From: Tenrec ecaudatus
Lineage: Eukaryota; Chordata; Mammalia; Afrosoricida; Tenrecidae
Reading direction: 5' to 3'
DNA length: 64,000 nucleotides
Assembly (NCBI RefSeq): GCF_050624435.1
Contig: NC_134539.1
Span: forward strand, 41,572,001-41,636,000
Part shown: positions 35,473 through 45,445 of the stretch, in pieces
Numbering within the stretch: the first letter of the stretch is position 1
Layout: each line of letters opens with the position of its first letter
Position numbers and translations under genes: made by a program
Notes under the pieces: generated by a model
The model's database searches: none
The model's input: the letters and a program-made list of their open reading frames with translations, nothing else
What the model was told of the DNA's origin: nothing

Positions 35473-35675
35473 AAGCACACACACTCACTGCCATCTAGTC
35501 TATGCCAACTCATAGAGTGCTGATAGGACAGGTAGCCCAACCTTGTTCCAAGACTGCCACTCTAGGCAGGGGTAGAAAGCCTCATCTTTTTCCTGTGGAG
35601 CCACTGTTGGCTTCAAACTGCTGACCTTTTGGCTAGCAGCCAAATGAATAAGCTTTATGCCACCAGGGTTTCTTT
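35473..35675 (-). mobile_element. AfroSINE, near complete, antisense
   Basis: 'cactcactgccatctagtct', 'gcctcatctttttcctgtgg', 'tgctgaccttttggctagca' and the end 'tgccaccagggtttctt' follow the reversed SINE. Confidence 0.9.
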
Positions 35676-36330
35676 GGTACTATAGATCCAAGTGAGTATT
35701 TTGATTTTATGTTGTAATTTATAAATGTATCCTCTTATAGATACATATGCATAAACTTTTATATAATTCTTCTTATGTTGTAAAATTGTGATTTGTAAAT
35801 AATTGTTTGCCCTGTTTGTCTTGATTTGGATATTTGCGACAGAAAATATAGTGTTCACCAACTTTAGTAACTATGCAAATGGTTCAAATGTTCCCTCTTC
35901 TTGGTTAATTGCTATCAGAGTCTACCATTAGATGCATTTAAAACAATAAAATGACAAGCTCATAAAGAAGAATGCCATTTTCTTACTAGAAAACATATCT
36001 AATGAATCTTTTCAAAGAAGTTCATATTACTTATTTCCAAAAATGTCGAAATACTCTGTCTGCTAAGACCCAATAATGGCATTATTAAAGCCCTTATGAG
36101 CAAGGCAACAGTTTCCGGGAGAGTAAAGGTGAGGACTAGAGGGTTCAGAGTCCCAATTATGAGTAGCTCCCTAAGTAATGGAAATTTGCTTCCCTAATTA
36201 TTCAATGTCATAGTGGATTTAAATTATAAAACTGTGCAGGAGGGAAGCCTATATTTCAAGTAGCTCTTCCCCACTCTTTTTCCCATACTCCCTTGCATCC
36301 CATTCTTTTAATAGGCAGCTAAGGAAGCCT
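35676..36330. other. Unique DNA before the minisatellite
   Basis: No repeat recognised. The part 36060-36235 is moderately GC, repeat-free and has no frame of note. The 68-codon reverse frame at 35655-35861 has no domain. Confidence 0.4.
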
Positions 36331-36640
36331 GCCCTGCCCTGCCCTACCCAGCCCTGCCCTGCCCTGCCCTACCCAGCCCTGCCCTGCCCTGCCCTACCCA
36401 GCCCTGCCCTGCCCTGCCCTACCCAGCCCTGCCCTGCCCTGCCCTACCCAGCCCTGCCCTGCCCTGCCCTGCCCTACCCAGCCCTGCCCTGCCCTGCCCT
36501 ACCCAGACCTGCCCTGCCCTGCCCTACCCAGCCCTGCCCTGCCCTGCCCTACCCAGCCCTGCCCTGCCCTGCCCTACCCAGCCCTGCCCTGCCCTGCCCT
36601 ACCCAGCCCTGCCCTGCCCTGCCCTGCCCTACCCAGCCCT
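36331..36640 (+). repeat. GCCCT/ACCCA minisatellite, 62 pentamers, G4-prone
   Basis: The array is in strict 5-bp register for 310 bases. Most units are GCCCT, and 12 are ACCCA, ending at 36350, 36375, 36400, 36425, 36450, 36480, 36505, 36530, 36555, 36580, 36605 and 36635. The higher-order period is therefore 25 bp, with two 30-bp units. One variant (GACCT, 36506-36510) breaks the pattern. On the minus strand every other pentamer gives GGG with 2-base loops, so about 61 G-triplets lie in series. Confidence 0.97.
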
Positions 36641-37015
36641 GCACAAAGACGAGAATGAGCTCAATATAGAGGCAACACTGTGGGTGTTGTCAAACACATA
36701 GAAAACAATGTTTCACCTTCTTGCTTCTATGAGATGAGACAGCCTGAACATGGTAAGATGATTTCTAGTTAGAACAGGGGCTTTTTTGCCTTGAGCTTTC
36801 CCTACATCTTTGTTAGAACCTAGGCCTCTCAGACTTTAGTTGGTGGCCTGGTAGGACCACCCTACCATGAATCAATTGGATGGGGATTGGCATGAAGGGA
36901 ATAGCTTCAACTAGAGGAATAAAAATGTATAATACAATCAAGCAATGGCATATAAAAACCTGCTGATGTAGATGAGACCTGCACAGAGGGTTCCTAAATA
37001 TTTACCAGCACAGAT
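36641..37015. other. Unique DNA
   Basis: No feature recognised. Confidence 0.3.
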
Positions 37016-37112
37016 CCCTCATCTTTCTTCCAGGGGACAGCTGGGTGTGTTCAGTTCTCCAGACTTTGGGTTAGCAGTTGAGTGCTTGATAAATGTGCCT
37101 CTCAGGTTCCTT
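37016..37112 (-). mobile_element. AfroSINE 5' fragment, antisense
   Basis: 'ctttgggttagcagttgagt' and 'gtgcctctcaggttcc' match a reversed SINE head, truncated on its 3' side. Confidence 0.55.
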
Positions 37113-37372
37113 AATGAATGATATCATCAATTAAAATCAACAACATGCATCCATATGGATAGACCACCAAGATACAATATTGTGAACAAAAAAGCAAGTT
37201 TCAAAATGGTAATGCAGAAGTAGGAGGCCATGTGTTTAAATTTATAAAATACATGGTGCAAGTAGCTCCTGGGTTTTGAATGAGAATCTTTCCTACGTGT
37301 TTCTGTCAGTTGACTCTGTCGGGAAGTTGGGAAGATGCATGTGCTTCTCCTTCAGTCCTACTTTCCCAGAGC

Positions 37373-37439
37373 TCAGCTCCTTACCGTTGAGTTGATTCTG
37401 ACTCACAGCAACCCCGTACAGGGCGACCAAGACTGTACA
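37373..37439 (-). mobile_element. AfroSINE, left part of a split copy
   Basis: 'ccgttgagttgattctgact' to 'gcgaccaagactgtac' is the reversed SINE tail. The SINE continues after an inserted L1 piece. Confidence 0.8.
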
Positions 37440-37680
37440 TTTTTATTTATTTTTATGTTCACGGTTTTATTGACATATAATTCACATATCACATAACTCA
37501 ATCGCTTAAACATAGTGCAAAGAGCTGTGCAAACATTACTACCATCAATTTTAGAACATTCTCTTCTTCCTTGTACTCATTATCAGCTTCTCTCCCCTCT
37601 CCCCCCAAAAACACCACGAAACTATTAATTAGTTACCTTGATTGTGTTTCTGAGTTCCTTCTTTCCTTCTTTAAAAACAA
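37440..37680 (-). mobile_element. L1M-type LINE-1 3' end inside an AfroSINE
   Basis: 'ggttttattgacatataatt' and 'gcaaagagctgtgcaaacat', with 'attttagaacattctcttct', are the reversed L1M-type 3' UTR. The two flanks are the two halves of one AfroSINE, so the L1 came after the SINE. Confidence 0.75.
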
Positions 37681-37795
37681 AACAAAACAAATGAGAGCAA
37701 CAGCCTTATCTTTCTCCTGAGGAGAAACTGATGTGTTTGAATCCCACACTGTGGTTCTTAGCAGCCTCATCCTAACCCAGACGGTCGCAAGGCTT
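37681..37795 (-). mobile_element. AfroSINE, right part of a split copy
   Basis: 'cagccttatctttctcctga', 'ctgatgtgtttgaatcccac' and 'cctaacccagacggtcgcaa' complete the copy begun at 37373. About 20 bases of the SINE middle are missing at the junction. Confidence 0.75.
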
Positions 37796-38032
37796 CATTA
37801 GCCCTCAAGAAAATACTCCAAAGCACCCCAGTGGCTTAAATACCGTGTGTCTGGAACTGACTACGTGGGTGTGGGTTTAAGAATCCTATAAGTAGTCCAT
37901 GAGTCTGATGTGTTTGTAACCGTCAGGCTTACTGCATATTGCATCTTACTCAGGGATTTTGCTAAATCATATTACATTTATTCACCTATTAGAAAAACAA
38001 GATCCAGAAAAATACACACTTCATTCAAAACT
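37796..38032. other. Unique DNA
   Basis: No clear feature. A weak AfroSINE-like block may lie around 37820-37920. Confidence 0.3.
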
Positions 38033-38185
38033 TAACCAAATCCACTGCCATCTAGTTGAAGATGACTCATAGAAACCCCAGGTCGGGTTTCTGAGGCGCT
38101 ACATCTGCAAGAAAGCAGAATGCCTCACCTTTTTCCTTCTGCGTGGCTGATGGGTTTGACCTGCCCACCTTTCTGTTGATTTATC
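38033..38185 (-). mobile_element. AfroSINE 3' three-quarters, antisense
   Basis: 'ccaaatccactgccatctag', 'agaatgcctcacctttttcc' and 'gatgggtttgacctgcccac' in reversed SINE order. Confidence 0.85.
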
Positions 38186-38659
38186 TGAGCACAACTGCAA
38201 GACTGGGTGAGGAGCAAAGAGACATAAAAAATACCTGTAGTTATCCTAGCGACTACAAGAGCCCCAAACAACAAACAAAAACTTGAAAAGGATATGAAAC
38301 TCTTGTGTAATCATTGCTTTAAAGCAGAGCATGTACCCTAAGATGCCTAACACCACTTGTGATTTGGGAGCCCACACAGTCCCAATAATGAGATCCATTT
38401 GGCTTTTGTGCTACACCGCAGCAAGGGTCAAAGGCGAAGGACACACAATCACAGCTGCATTTCAATATATGGGAACAAAGTGTCCTTAACACCGCTCTCC
38501 ACAACCTGATAAACACAGAACACTCATTGCGCGTAAGACCGAAAACTGAAGGGCAATTTAGCATGATTGCAGAGGTGGAGTACACAAAATGCACCTGACG
38601 TTGCTCAGGAATGGGAAGAGCATTTACAGAGGAAAGCATTTTAGACATGATCTAGTCCG
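38186..38659. other. Unclassified stretch with a 109-codon reverse frame
   Basis: A frame runs from 38648 down to 38319 on the minus strand. It is Cys-rich and shows no domain, signal peptide or Kozak context that I can name. It is probably chance, but neither it nor its surroundings match any repeat recognised here. Confidence 0.35.
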
Positions 38660-38830
38660 GTATTGCGTTCAGTGTAGCCACGAACCCACAAGCCACTCGG
38701 TGGGGAAAGACATGGCAGTTGGCTTCCATCACTAGTGTCACCTTGAAAACGCCAGGGGCTATTCTCCTCTGCCACAGAGGGTCTCCATCGTTCAGAATCG
38801 AGCGACCACCAGGCAGCAGGCGCTGTGTGG
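38660..38830 (+). mobile_element. AfroSINE, diverged
   Basis: 'aagacatggcagttggcttc', 'gtcaccttgaaaacgccagg' and 'cagaatcgagcgaccaccag' parallel the body and tail of AfroSINEs. Confidence 0.7.
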
Positions 38831-38869
38831 TTTTGGAGGGAGTGAAGGAGCCTGAGTTATCCTGAAATT

Positions 38870-39310
38870 ATAAAACTTGAGCAAAACTTCCATTTATGTC
38901 TGAGAATGAATATCTACTTTGCTTTGATTATGCACGACGAATACTAATTCTGGGTGGTAACTAATTAATCCACACTGATTAGGGGCTCTGATTAGGAGAT
39001 TTATTTGGATGTGATTAATAAAATTTATGGTAATGAATGATTAATTCTATAATAAATGCAGTGTTTTGGCAATCACACATTTTTGCTGAAAACGCTGATT
39101 CATTGGTTAATAAAAAACAGAATGTGTGTTCGGCAATTTAAATGCTGTTAAAAATGGATTTTGTTTACCCATGTCTTAGAAGCTCAGAGTCTAAGAAATT
39201 TAATTGCGTGGGTCAGTAACCAGTCTCCCAGCCCAAACACTTTGAGTATTGATATATTTACTGTCTTTCTGGCTGAAAGAGAAGATTACACAGGATTTTC
39301 ACAGGCTGAT
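38870..39310. promoter_or_regulatory. Candidate conserved non-coding element
   Basis: Repeat-free, AT-rich and packed with homeodomain-type cores: 'actaattaatccacactgat', 'gattaggggctctgattagg', 'gtgattaataaaatttatgg' and 'gaatgattaattc' within about 130 bp. A 'cattggttaataaaa' block has a CCAAT-like core. No tandem repetition explains these. The role as an enhancer is inference; conservation was not tested. Confidence 0.4.
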
Positions 39311-39499
39311 ATGACTGTCAAGTAAATGATAGGCTGAAAGTGCAATATTTTCCCAAAGAAAAATTCATAGAAATGTGGTTACTCTATTAATACAGAAGGA
39401 TATTAAAACAGGTCAAGAGGAAGGAACTAGTATATTCTGCAAAACTGTTATGTATATATGCATCAGCTCTTCTGTTTCTTCATTTATTTACCGTAGTTC

Positions 39500-39615
39500 T
39501 ATACATTTATTGTTATTATTATTCTCATTTCACGACTGAGAAAAAGAATGCTTACCAAGTTCAGTACTTTGCCTGATAGAAGCACCGAGCCAGTTTTTAA
39601 TTCAGGCCTCTTTTT
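39500..39615 (-). repeat. MIR, antisense
   Basis: 'ttattattctcatttcacga' and 'ctgagaaaaagaatgcttac', then 'gagccagtttttaattcagg', follow the reversed MIR core. Confidence 0.7.
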
Positions 39616-40680
39616 ACAAATTTATGGATTAGGAATAAGTAAGAACTTTTAAGAGATTATGGGCTCACACAGTGACTTTTTAGTGATTTTTATGTCATAG
39701 AAACTTTTGTACACTCTGGAGAATGTCTGCAGTAAACAACAGCAGAGGCGTGGGCAGACCCAACCTGTTCTGGACTCCCGATTGCCAGGGAGGGGCCAGG
39801 AGTCTGGCATGCCTCAACTCTCCATCTTTCTCTACTTAATCTGCCACCACCATTCCTCACATGACACTCTACTTGTGTGCTACTTTCAGTAATTTCTAGC
39901 AATGGCCACACAGAACTCACAGACCATACTCACAATTATGAATACTTATTATGGAAGTTAAATGGTTACCGAAAGTCAGGGTCGATAAACAATAAAAAAG
40001 ACACAGGCAGTGGTCCACAGCAACCCCTCTCCTCAGCCAGCGGCCAAGTCCCTCCCCAGCCCTCCACCTCTTCGACCCCACGGTCCTTTGGTCTCTGCCT
40101 CTGAGGACCAGGAAGCCTGCCTGTCACTCTGCCTCACAGTCCCACAATCTCGGTACTGTTGCTATGTTCTATCCCATAGTTTCCATGCTAGAGCCTCTGG
40201 TGCCTCTTGTCTTCCTTGCTTGTTGAACTTGCTCTTCTTCCAATGTTTCTGGGATTTCTCTGTGTCCTAGATGGCTCTCATATTCCAAAGAATGACTTTG
40301 AGGTGTGGCTTTTGTCATTCAGTGGACCATATCCCCACGGTAACAAAAGGTGTGACTTTGTTTAGAGATTTAATCCTGTCCATTAGCATGGCAGATATCT
40401 CCCTCAAAAAAATGGGATTATAGCCGTAGGTATAGGGTCCAGAATGATAATAGACCATAAGGAATTGTGGCTAGAAGGGCCATATTAATTGACAATATTT
40501 CAATATACATGTAGTAAACTACATATAAATGAAAAGGGATGAGCCCTTAAAGGAAAGACATGGAAGGAAGCCCTGTTTGGAAAGGAAAATAAAAAATTCT
40601 TTAAGGTCATGCTAATCTACATTAGCTGAATAAGAAAATATTCAGGGAAAACATACCGAGGTGGAATAGCTGATTGCTAA
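39616..40680. other. Unique DNA, part GC-richer
   Basis: About 1 kb without recognised repeats. 39990-40160 is GC-richer and Pro/Ser-biased in two plus frames, which is composition rather than evidence of an exon. Confidence 0.4.
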
Positions 40681-40836
40681 GTTGTTGTTAGGAGGTATCC
40701 AGTCAGTTTCTATTCTTAGGGACCCCATGAACAACAGAATGAAGGCTTGCCCTAATCTTCACCATCCCCACAATAGTTATGTTTGAAGCCAGGGTTGCAG
40801 TCATTGTGTCAATCCAGTTCCTTAAAGGTCTTCCTC
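40681..40836 (-). mobile_element. RTE LINE 3' end, left part
   Basis: 'gttgttgttaggaggtatcc' is the reversed tail and terminal block, followed by 'gggaccccatgaacaacaga'. The copy is split by a U1 pseudogene and resumes at 40982. Confidence 0.85.
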
Positions 40837-40981
40837 AGTCCCCCACTACCACAAATTATGCACCCGAGTCCCCCACATCTGGGGAAATCGCAGGGGTCAG
40901 CACATACAGAGCACAATGGGTGAGCCTCACCCTGGGAAAGCCACCTTCATGATCATGGTCTCTCCCCTGCCAGGTAAACAT
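40837..40981 (-). pseudogene. U1 snRNA retropseudogene, 3'-truncated
   Basis: Read on the minus strand from 40981, it starts 'atgtttacctggcagggga' (U1 begins ATACTTACCTGGCAGGGGA). It goes on through 'ccatgatcatgaaggtgg', 'gtgctgacccctgcgatttc' and 'gcataatttgtggtagtggg', ending 'gggact' at 40837. About 145 of 164 nt are present, and the last 3' stem-loop is missing. There is no poly(A). The flanks ggtcttcctc (40827-40836) and gggcttcctc (40982-40991) agree at nine of ten bases, a target duplication. U1 recognises 5' splice sites; this copy has changes at the 5' recognition end and in stem-loop I and lacks a snRNA promoter in view. Confidence 0.93.
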
Positions 40982-41226
40982 GGGCTTCCTCTTTTTCACT
41001 GACCTTCGACTTTATGAAGTATAATGTCCTTCGGGGATTGGTCTTCCCTGATAACACTGTGAAAGTTCATAGAAGGAAGTCTTGCCATCCTTGCTCCTAA
41101 TGAGCATTTGGCTGTACTTCTAGGACATATCTATTTGTTCTTTAGTCAGTCCTTTGCACTTTCATTATTCTTTGCTAGCACCATAATTCAAAAGCATTGA
41201 TTCTTTTTCTCCATATTTACTAAACA
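40982..41226 (-). mobile_element. RTE LINE 3' end, right part
   Basis: 'cttcctctttttcactgacc', 'ggactggt'-like 'gggattggtcttccctgata' and 'gccatccttgctcctaatga' continue the copy interrupted by U1. This is decayed 3' coding and UTR sequence. Confidence 0.85.
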
Positions 41227-42027
41227 CCATTTTTGGAAAAGCTAACTTCCTAATTGGAAAAGATCTCTGTGGGACCCAAAATTCTAAAAGATAGGCTGCA
41301 GTCTAATTGTAAGACTGCAGATAAACTAGAAACAACTGAAAATCAGTTTACCATAGCTGATTGAGTAATCTTATTTGTACTTGCCATTAAGCTATAATGT
41401 AGGTACGGTGTATCCTTAACTCCTTCCATGTTGTAGTGAGATTACCATGAACTTGAAGGGTGGAAGAGCCATACCCTACATGGTTGTGTCTCACTATGTA
41501 TTTAGAGTTTGGATTTTAAATTATTTGCTTGTAGAAGCCTACATTTCATTGTGGGAGCCCACTTGGCTTTCAATTTTGACAAAATTCAACCTCCGTTGAG
41601 CAATTCAACAATGGAAAATGATTTGCCCTCAGGCAGAGTGTGTTTGAACGTAGATGACCCCGTCCTCCATTCCCCACCCAGGATAGTTCAGCTCCATGTA
41701 GAAGGCTCCAGAACCAATCCTATAAACTTTTCTAAGCTGAATTATTTTCTAAGCTGTGTATAACCTTTTCTGCTTCCATATTCCCAATTACAACAATGAT
41801 GAATTAATTTGTCACCAATCATGATTTTGTGACCAGTTTTCTTTGTTTTCTACATTTTACAATTAGCAACATGGCCATGAATCCATAGGACACACTTATG
41901 CCCCCACTGGTTGTCTTCCTCATCCAGATGATTTGTCTTTGCCTTGTTGAAGACTTAATAAGGGTCTCTCTAAAATGCATTGGAAATTGGGGTCTGTGTT
42001 GTCCTAGAACAACAGCTACATCGTCTG
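41227..42027. other. Unique DNA
   Basis: An 84-codon plus frame (41509-41763) has no domain. No family recognised. Confidence 0.4.
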
Positions 42028-42099
42028 TGTTGTATTAGTTCCCTAGCTTCTATAACAAATAGGCACAAGCTTAGTATCTTATAGTTCTGTATCAGAGTT
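42028..42099 (-). mobile_element. MLT1-like LTR, left fragment
   Basis: 'tgtattagttccctagcttc' and 'ttagtatcttatagttctgt' resemble the start of reversed MaLR (MLT1-type) LTRs. The rest of the LTR lies past the RTE insertion at 45446. Confidence 0.65.
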
Positions 42100-42186
42100 A
42101 CGATAGGATAGGATACAAGGAGTTATAAAACTATTATTCAAATTTACGCACTAACCACTGAAGCTAGTGATGAACAAACCGAGCAA

Positions 42187-42384
42187 TTGTATCAACATCT
42201 TCGGTCTGAAATTAATCAAACATGCAGCCAAGACTCATTGATACTTATTGACAATTGGAATGCAAAAGCTGGAAATATGAAGGAAAGAAAAGTTGTTGGA
42301 AAATATGAACTTGGTAATAGAAACAAATTTGGACATTGCATGATTGAATTTTACAAAATCAACTTCATTGCAAATAGCATTTAG
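42187..42384 (+). pseudogene. RTE endonuclease domain fragment
   Basis: A 65-codon frame includes LILIDNWNAKAGN, corresponding to the G-D-W-N-A-K metal-binding motif of APE-type endonucleases with Gly replaced by Asn (D-N-W-N-A-K). VVGKYELGNRNKFGH follows as in RTE proteins. The upstream part 'IYALTTEASDEQ' is in frame past the ATG. In a live element this nicks target DNA. The N-terminal part of the domain is missing. Confidence 0.85.
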
Positions 42385-43524
42385 GCGAATATACACGTAG
42401 ACTTCTCTAGATGGAATATACAGAACTCAAATTGCCTACATCTGTTGAAAGGGACAATATCAACAGCTAACACCAGACCAGGGGTCAGCTGTAGAGTAGG
42501 CCATCAACTGTTCATATGTAAATTCAGGTTGAATCTGAAGAAAATTAAAACAAGTCCACTAAAGCCAAAATAAGACCTTGAGTATATGGCACCTGAATTT
42601 CAAAAACATCTTAAGAACAGTTTGATGCATTGAACACTTATGACAGAAGGCCTGATGAACTGTGGAATGACATAGGAACATCATATATGAAGAAAACAAA
42701 CGATCATTAAAAGAACGAAAAGATCAAAGTGGATATCGGAAGAGATTCTTAAACTTGTTCTTAGTCATAGAGTAGTTAAGACAAATGGAGGAAATGGTGA
42801 AGTTCAAAGTCCTGAACAATAATTTCAAAATATTATCATGAAATATGCAAAAACCGAGAGGTAGAAAACCAAAAAAAGAAAAATGTGCTCAGTGTATCTT
42901 AAACTGAAAGAAGTGAAGGAAAATATAAGCCTCAAGTTGCAATATTGAAAGATTACAAGGGCAAAATATTGAACGATGCAGAAGCCTCAAAAGGGTATGA
43001 AAAGCATATAGTCACTGTACCCAAAAGAACCAGTTAATATTCCTCCCTTTCAAGAAGTACAAAATGAGCAAGAGCCAATGGTGCTGAAGGAAGAAGTTCA
43101 AGCTGCACTGAAAGCATTAGCCTAAACCAAGGCTCCAGGAATTGATGGAATGCCAATTTAAATGTTTCGACAAGCTGATGAAACACTGGAAGCACTCACT
43201 AACCTATGCTGAGAAACTTGAAAGACAGTTACTTGGGCAACTGCCTGGAAGAAATTTACACCTGTTCCAAAATAAGGTGTATAAATTATAGAACAATATC
43301 ATTGATATCATATGCAAGTCAATTTTTTCTGAAGATCATTGAACAATGGTTGCAGTATTACATTGGCAGAGAGCTGCCAGAGATTCGGGCAGACGATTCA
43401 GAAGAGGACATGGAAATGGGGATATTATTATTAATGTCAGATGGATCTTGGCTGAGAGCAGAGAATACTACAAAGATGTTTACTTTTTTTTCATTGACTA
43501 TGCAAAGGCTTTTGACTGTGTGGA

Positions 43525-44002
43525 TGTGGTAGTTACGTAATTGGTTGTCAATTTGAGACATACGAGTGAAAGGGTGGAGTTTAACCTATCAATCAGGTCA
43601 GAGCTTGATGACCTCATTTGGAAGTCTGAAGGAGATAAATAGCTCATTGGAGGCAGGACACTCCCTCAATCCCTGATGAGAAGCCATATGAAGCTACCCT
43701 GATGCAGCCAGAGTCCTGGGAGCTGGAGGAGCATGAGATGCTTGCAATGCCGCTGGATCCACAAGACTTCCCAGCCACCGGCCTGTGATCATCCTGCATT
43801 CGGCATCATTGCATGTGTTTCATGAATCTGAAGAGGACTTTACAAATTGGTGTCGAACATATGGACTAACATGGGATTTATGGACTTGATCTGGACTGCA
43901 CTGAGATGCTTTCTTTATGTACATTTACTCTTTGATATAAACCCTCTCTTATACACGGGTGTCTCCCTGAATCTGTTTCTCTAGGCTACCTGGTTTAACA
44001 CA
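43525..44002 (+). mobile_element. ERVL-like solo LTR inside RTE reverse transcriptase
   Basis: The element begins tgtggtagtt and ends tttaacaca, giving TG...CA ends, 478 bp. Flanks gtgga-t and gtgaa-t are a near-perfect short duplication. The RTE reading runs from ...AFDCVD directly into the sequence after the LTR. Internal 'gagtttaacctatcaatcag' and 'atctgtttctctaggctacc' are shared with the LTRs at 51205 and 47641. No internal retroviral sequence is present. Confidence 0.85.
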
Positions 44003-44189
44003 GTGAATCATAAAAAATGATGGATAGCCTTGAGAAGAATGAGAAATCCCAAACACGTTATTATGATCCTGAGAAACTTGTACATGGACCAAGAGAGAGA
44101 TGTGTGAACAGAACAAGGGAATATTTCATGGTTTAAAATCAGGAAAAGTGTGTGTCAGAGTTGCGTTGCATCCTCTCACCATACTTGTT

Positions 44190-44605
44190 TGTTGGCTCTG
44201 AAGGAGTTAACAGAGACTGAGAGCAGTGGACTCTTTCCATGGACCCCAGATGCCCTTCGCAAACAAGGCGTGTCTGGCCACCTGGGCTGAAAACAGCTTC
44301 GAGGCAGTTCTGGGAACAGGACCTGTCCAAGGGCACTGTGCCCCTTCCCAAAGACAAAAACCTTGAGTTTCCTGATAAGACAGTTTGTTATGAGAACCGA
44401 GTGCTTAGTCTGTTCCCTTATTCCTTGTTTGAGAAAGTACATCCATGCTTACTAACACATGCCTTAGCTAGCTGAGAAAATACAAGACCGTGCAGGGCAG
44501 CCATCTGGGCTACACCCAGCACAGTGTCAGCCCTTTGCAGGTGTCAAACCACATTTCCTGCATCCATTTCTTCATTTCTGCCCCACATTGTCTCTGAACG
44601 CAACA
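44190..44605 (+). mobile_element. Second solo LTR inside the same RTE (class uncertain)
   Basis: A 416-bp insert starts tgttggctctg and ends tctgaacgcaaca. Removing it with one flank rejoins the RTE sequence 'catacttgtt' to 'cattctgtatgg'. The 6-bp flanks are cttgtt and gtggtg, which agree at only three positions, so the duplication is weak. The end 'cattgtctctgaacgcaaca' is typical of LTR U5. Frames of 72-88 codons on the minus strand are chance. Confidence 0.5.
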
Positions 44606-45445
44606 GTGGTGCATTCTGTATGGTGAGAAGATAATCAGAGAAGCTGACCTATGTGAAAAAGAATGATGCACCAGGATCAGAGGAATATTTATTAGCAACT
44701 TCTGATATGCAAATGACACAACTTTCCTTGTGAAAGTGAGGTGGACATGAAGCACTTGCTGATGAACATCAGGAATTACAGCCTTCAGCATGAATTATAA
44801 GTCAATGTAAAAAACCCAAAATCCTTGCAACTGGACCAATAGACAACATCATGATCAATGGAGAAAGGATTCAAGTTATCAAGGATTTTATCTTGTTTGG
44901 ATCCATAATCAAAGTTCATGGAAGCAGCAGTCAAGAAAGCAAATGACACATTGCAATTGGGTACATCTACTGCACAAGATTTTTTAAAACATTGAAAAGC
45001 AAGAACGTTTTTTTCTGCCTGATCCAAGCCATAATATTTTCAATCACTTCCTATGCATATGAAAGTTGGATATTCAATAAGGAAGTTCAAAGAAGAATAG
45101 ATGCACTTGAATTGTGGTGCGGATGAAGAAAATTGAGCGTACCATGGGCTGCCAGAAGAACAAACAAAGCTGTCTGGGAAGAAGCACAGCCAGAATACTC
45201 TCTAGAGATAGGAAAAGGAGTCTTTCTCGCAAGTATTTTAGACTCGAGTACGTTGGAGACACTAATCCCTGGAAAATGGTATCATACTGGGAAAGCAGAG
45301 GGGCAGGGGCAAAAGAGAGACTTGAAACAAAATGGATTGACATAGGGACTGCGACAATCAGCACAGGTTGTGGCAGTGTCTGGAAAGATGGTACGTGAAG
45401 TTGCTAACGTTTGGCTTTGACTCAATGGCACACAGCAACAATAGG

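Larger units (their letters stand above)
42100..45445 (+). mobile_element. RTE LINE with two LTRs inside
   Basis: A 5'-truncated RTE starting in the endonuclease domain and ending 'tcaatggcacacagcaacaa' with a short tail. The 8-bp duplication tcagagtt stands at 42092-42099 and 45446-45453. Readable domains in order are an endonuclease part (42187-42384), the RT start with EEVQAALKAL and KAPGIDG-like code at 43080-43150, RT motif A 'FIDYAKAFDCVD' at 43490-43525 and motif C as YANDT at 44700-44720. Stops in every domain, and YADD changed to YAND, make it inactive. Two solo LTRs at 43525 and 44190 interrupt it. Confidence 0.9.

Noticed and set aside
36331-36640. CRISPR-like array
   Set aside because: Repeats abut without spacers and in 5-bp register, so it is a eukaryotic minisatellite.
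36331-36640. Interstitial telomeric repeat
   Set aside because: The GGGTAGGGC step resembles TTAGGG only superficially; the unit is AGGGC/TGGGT, not the vertebrate telomere hexamer.
39990-40270. Host exon (Pro/Ser-rich frames)
   Set aside because: Two competing frames and local GC composition explain it; no clear splice sites or domain seen.
40837-40981. Functional U1 gene
   Set aside because: The 3' stem-loop is missing, the splice-site recognition end has changed bases, and the copy is embedded in an RTE LINE with a target duplication.
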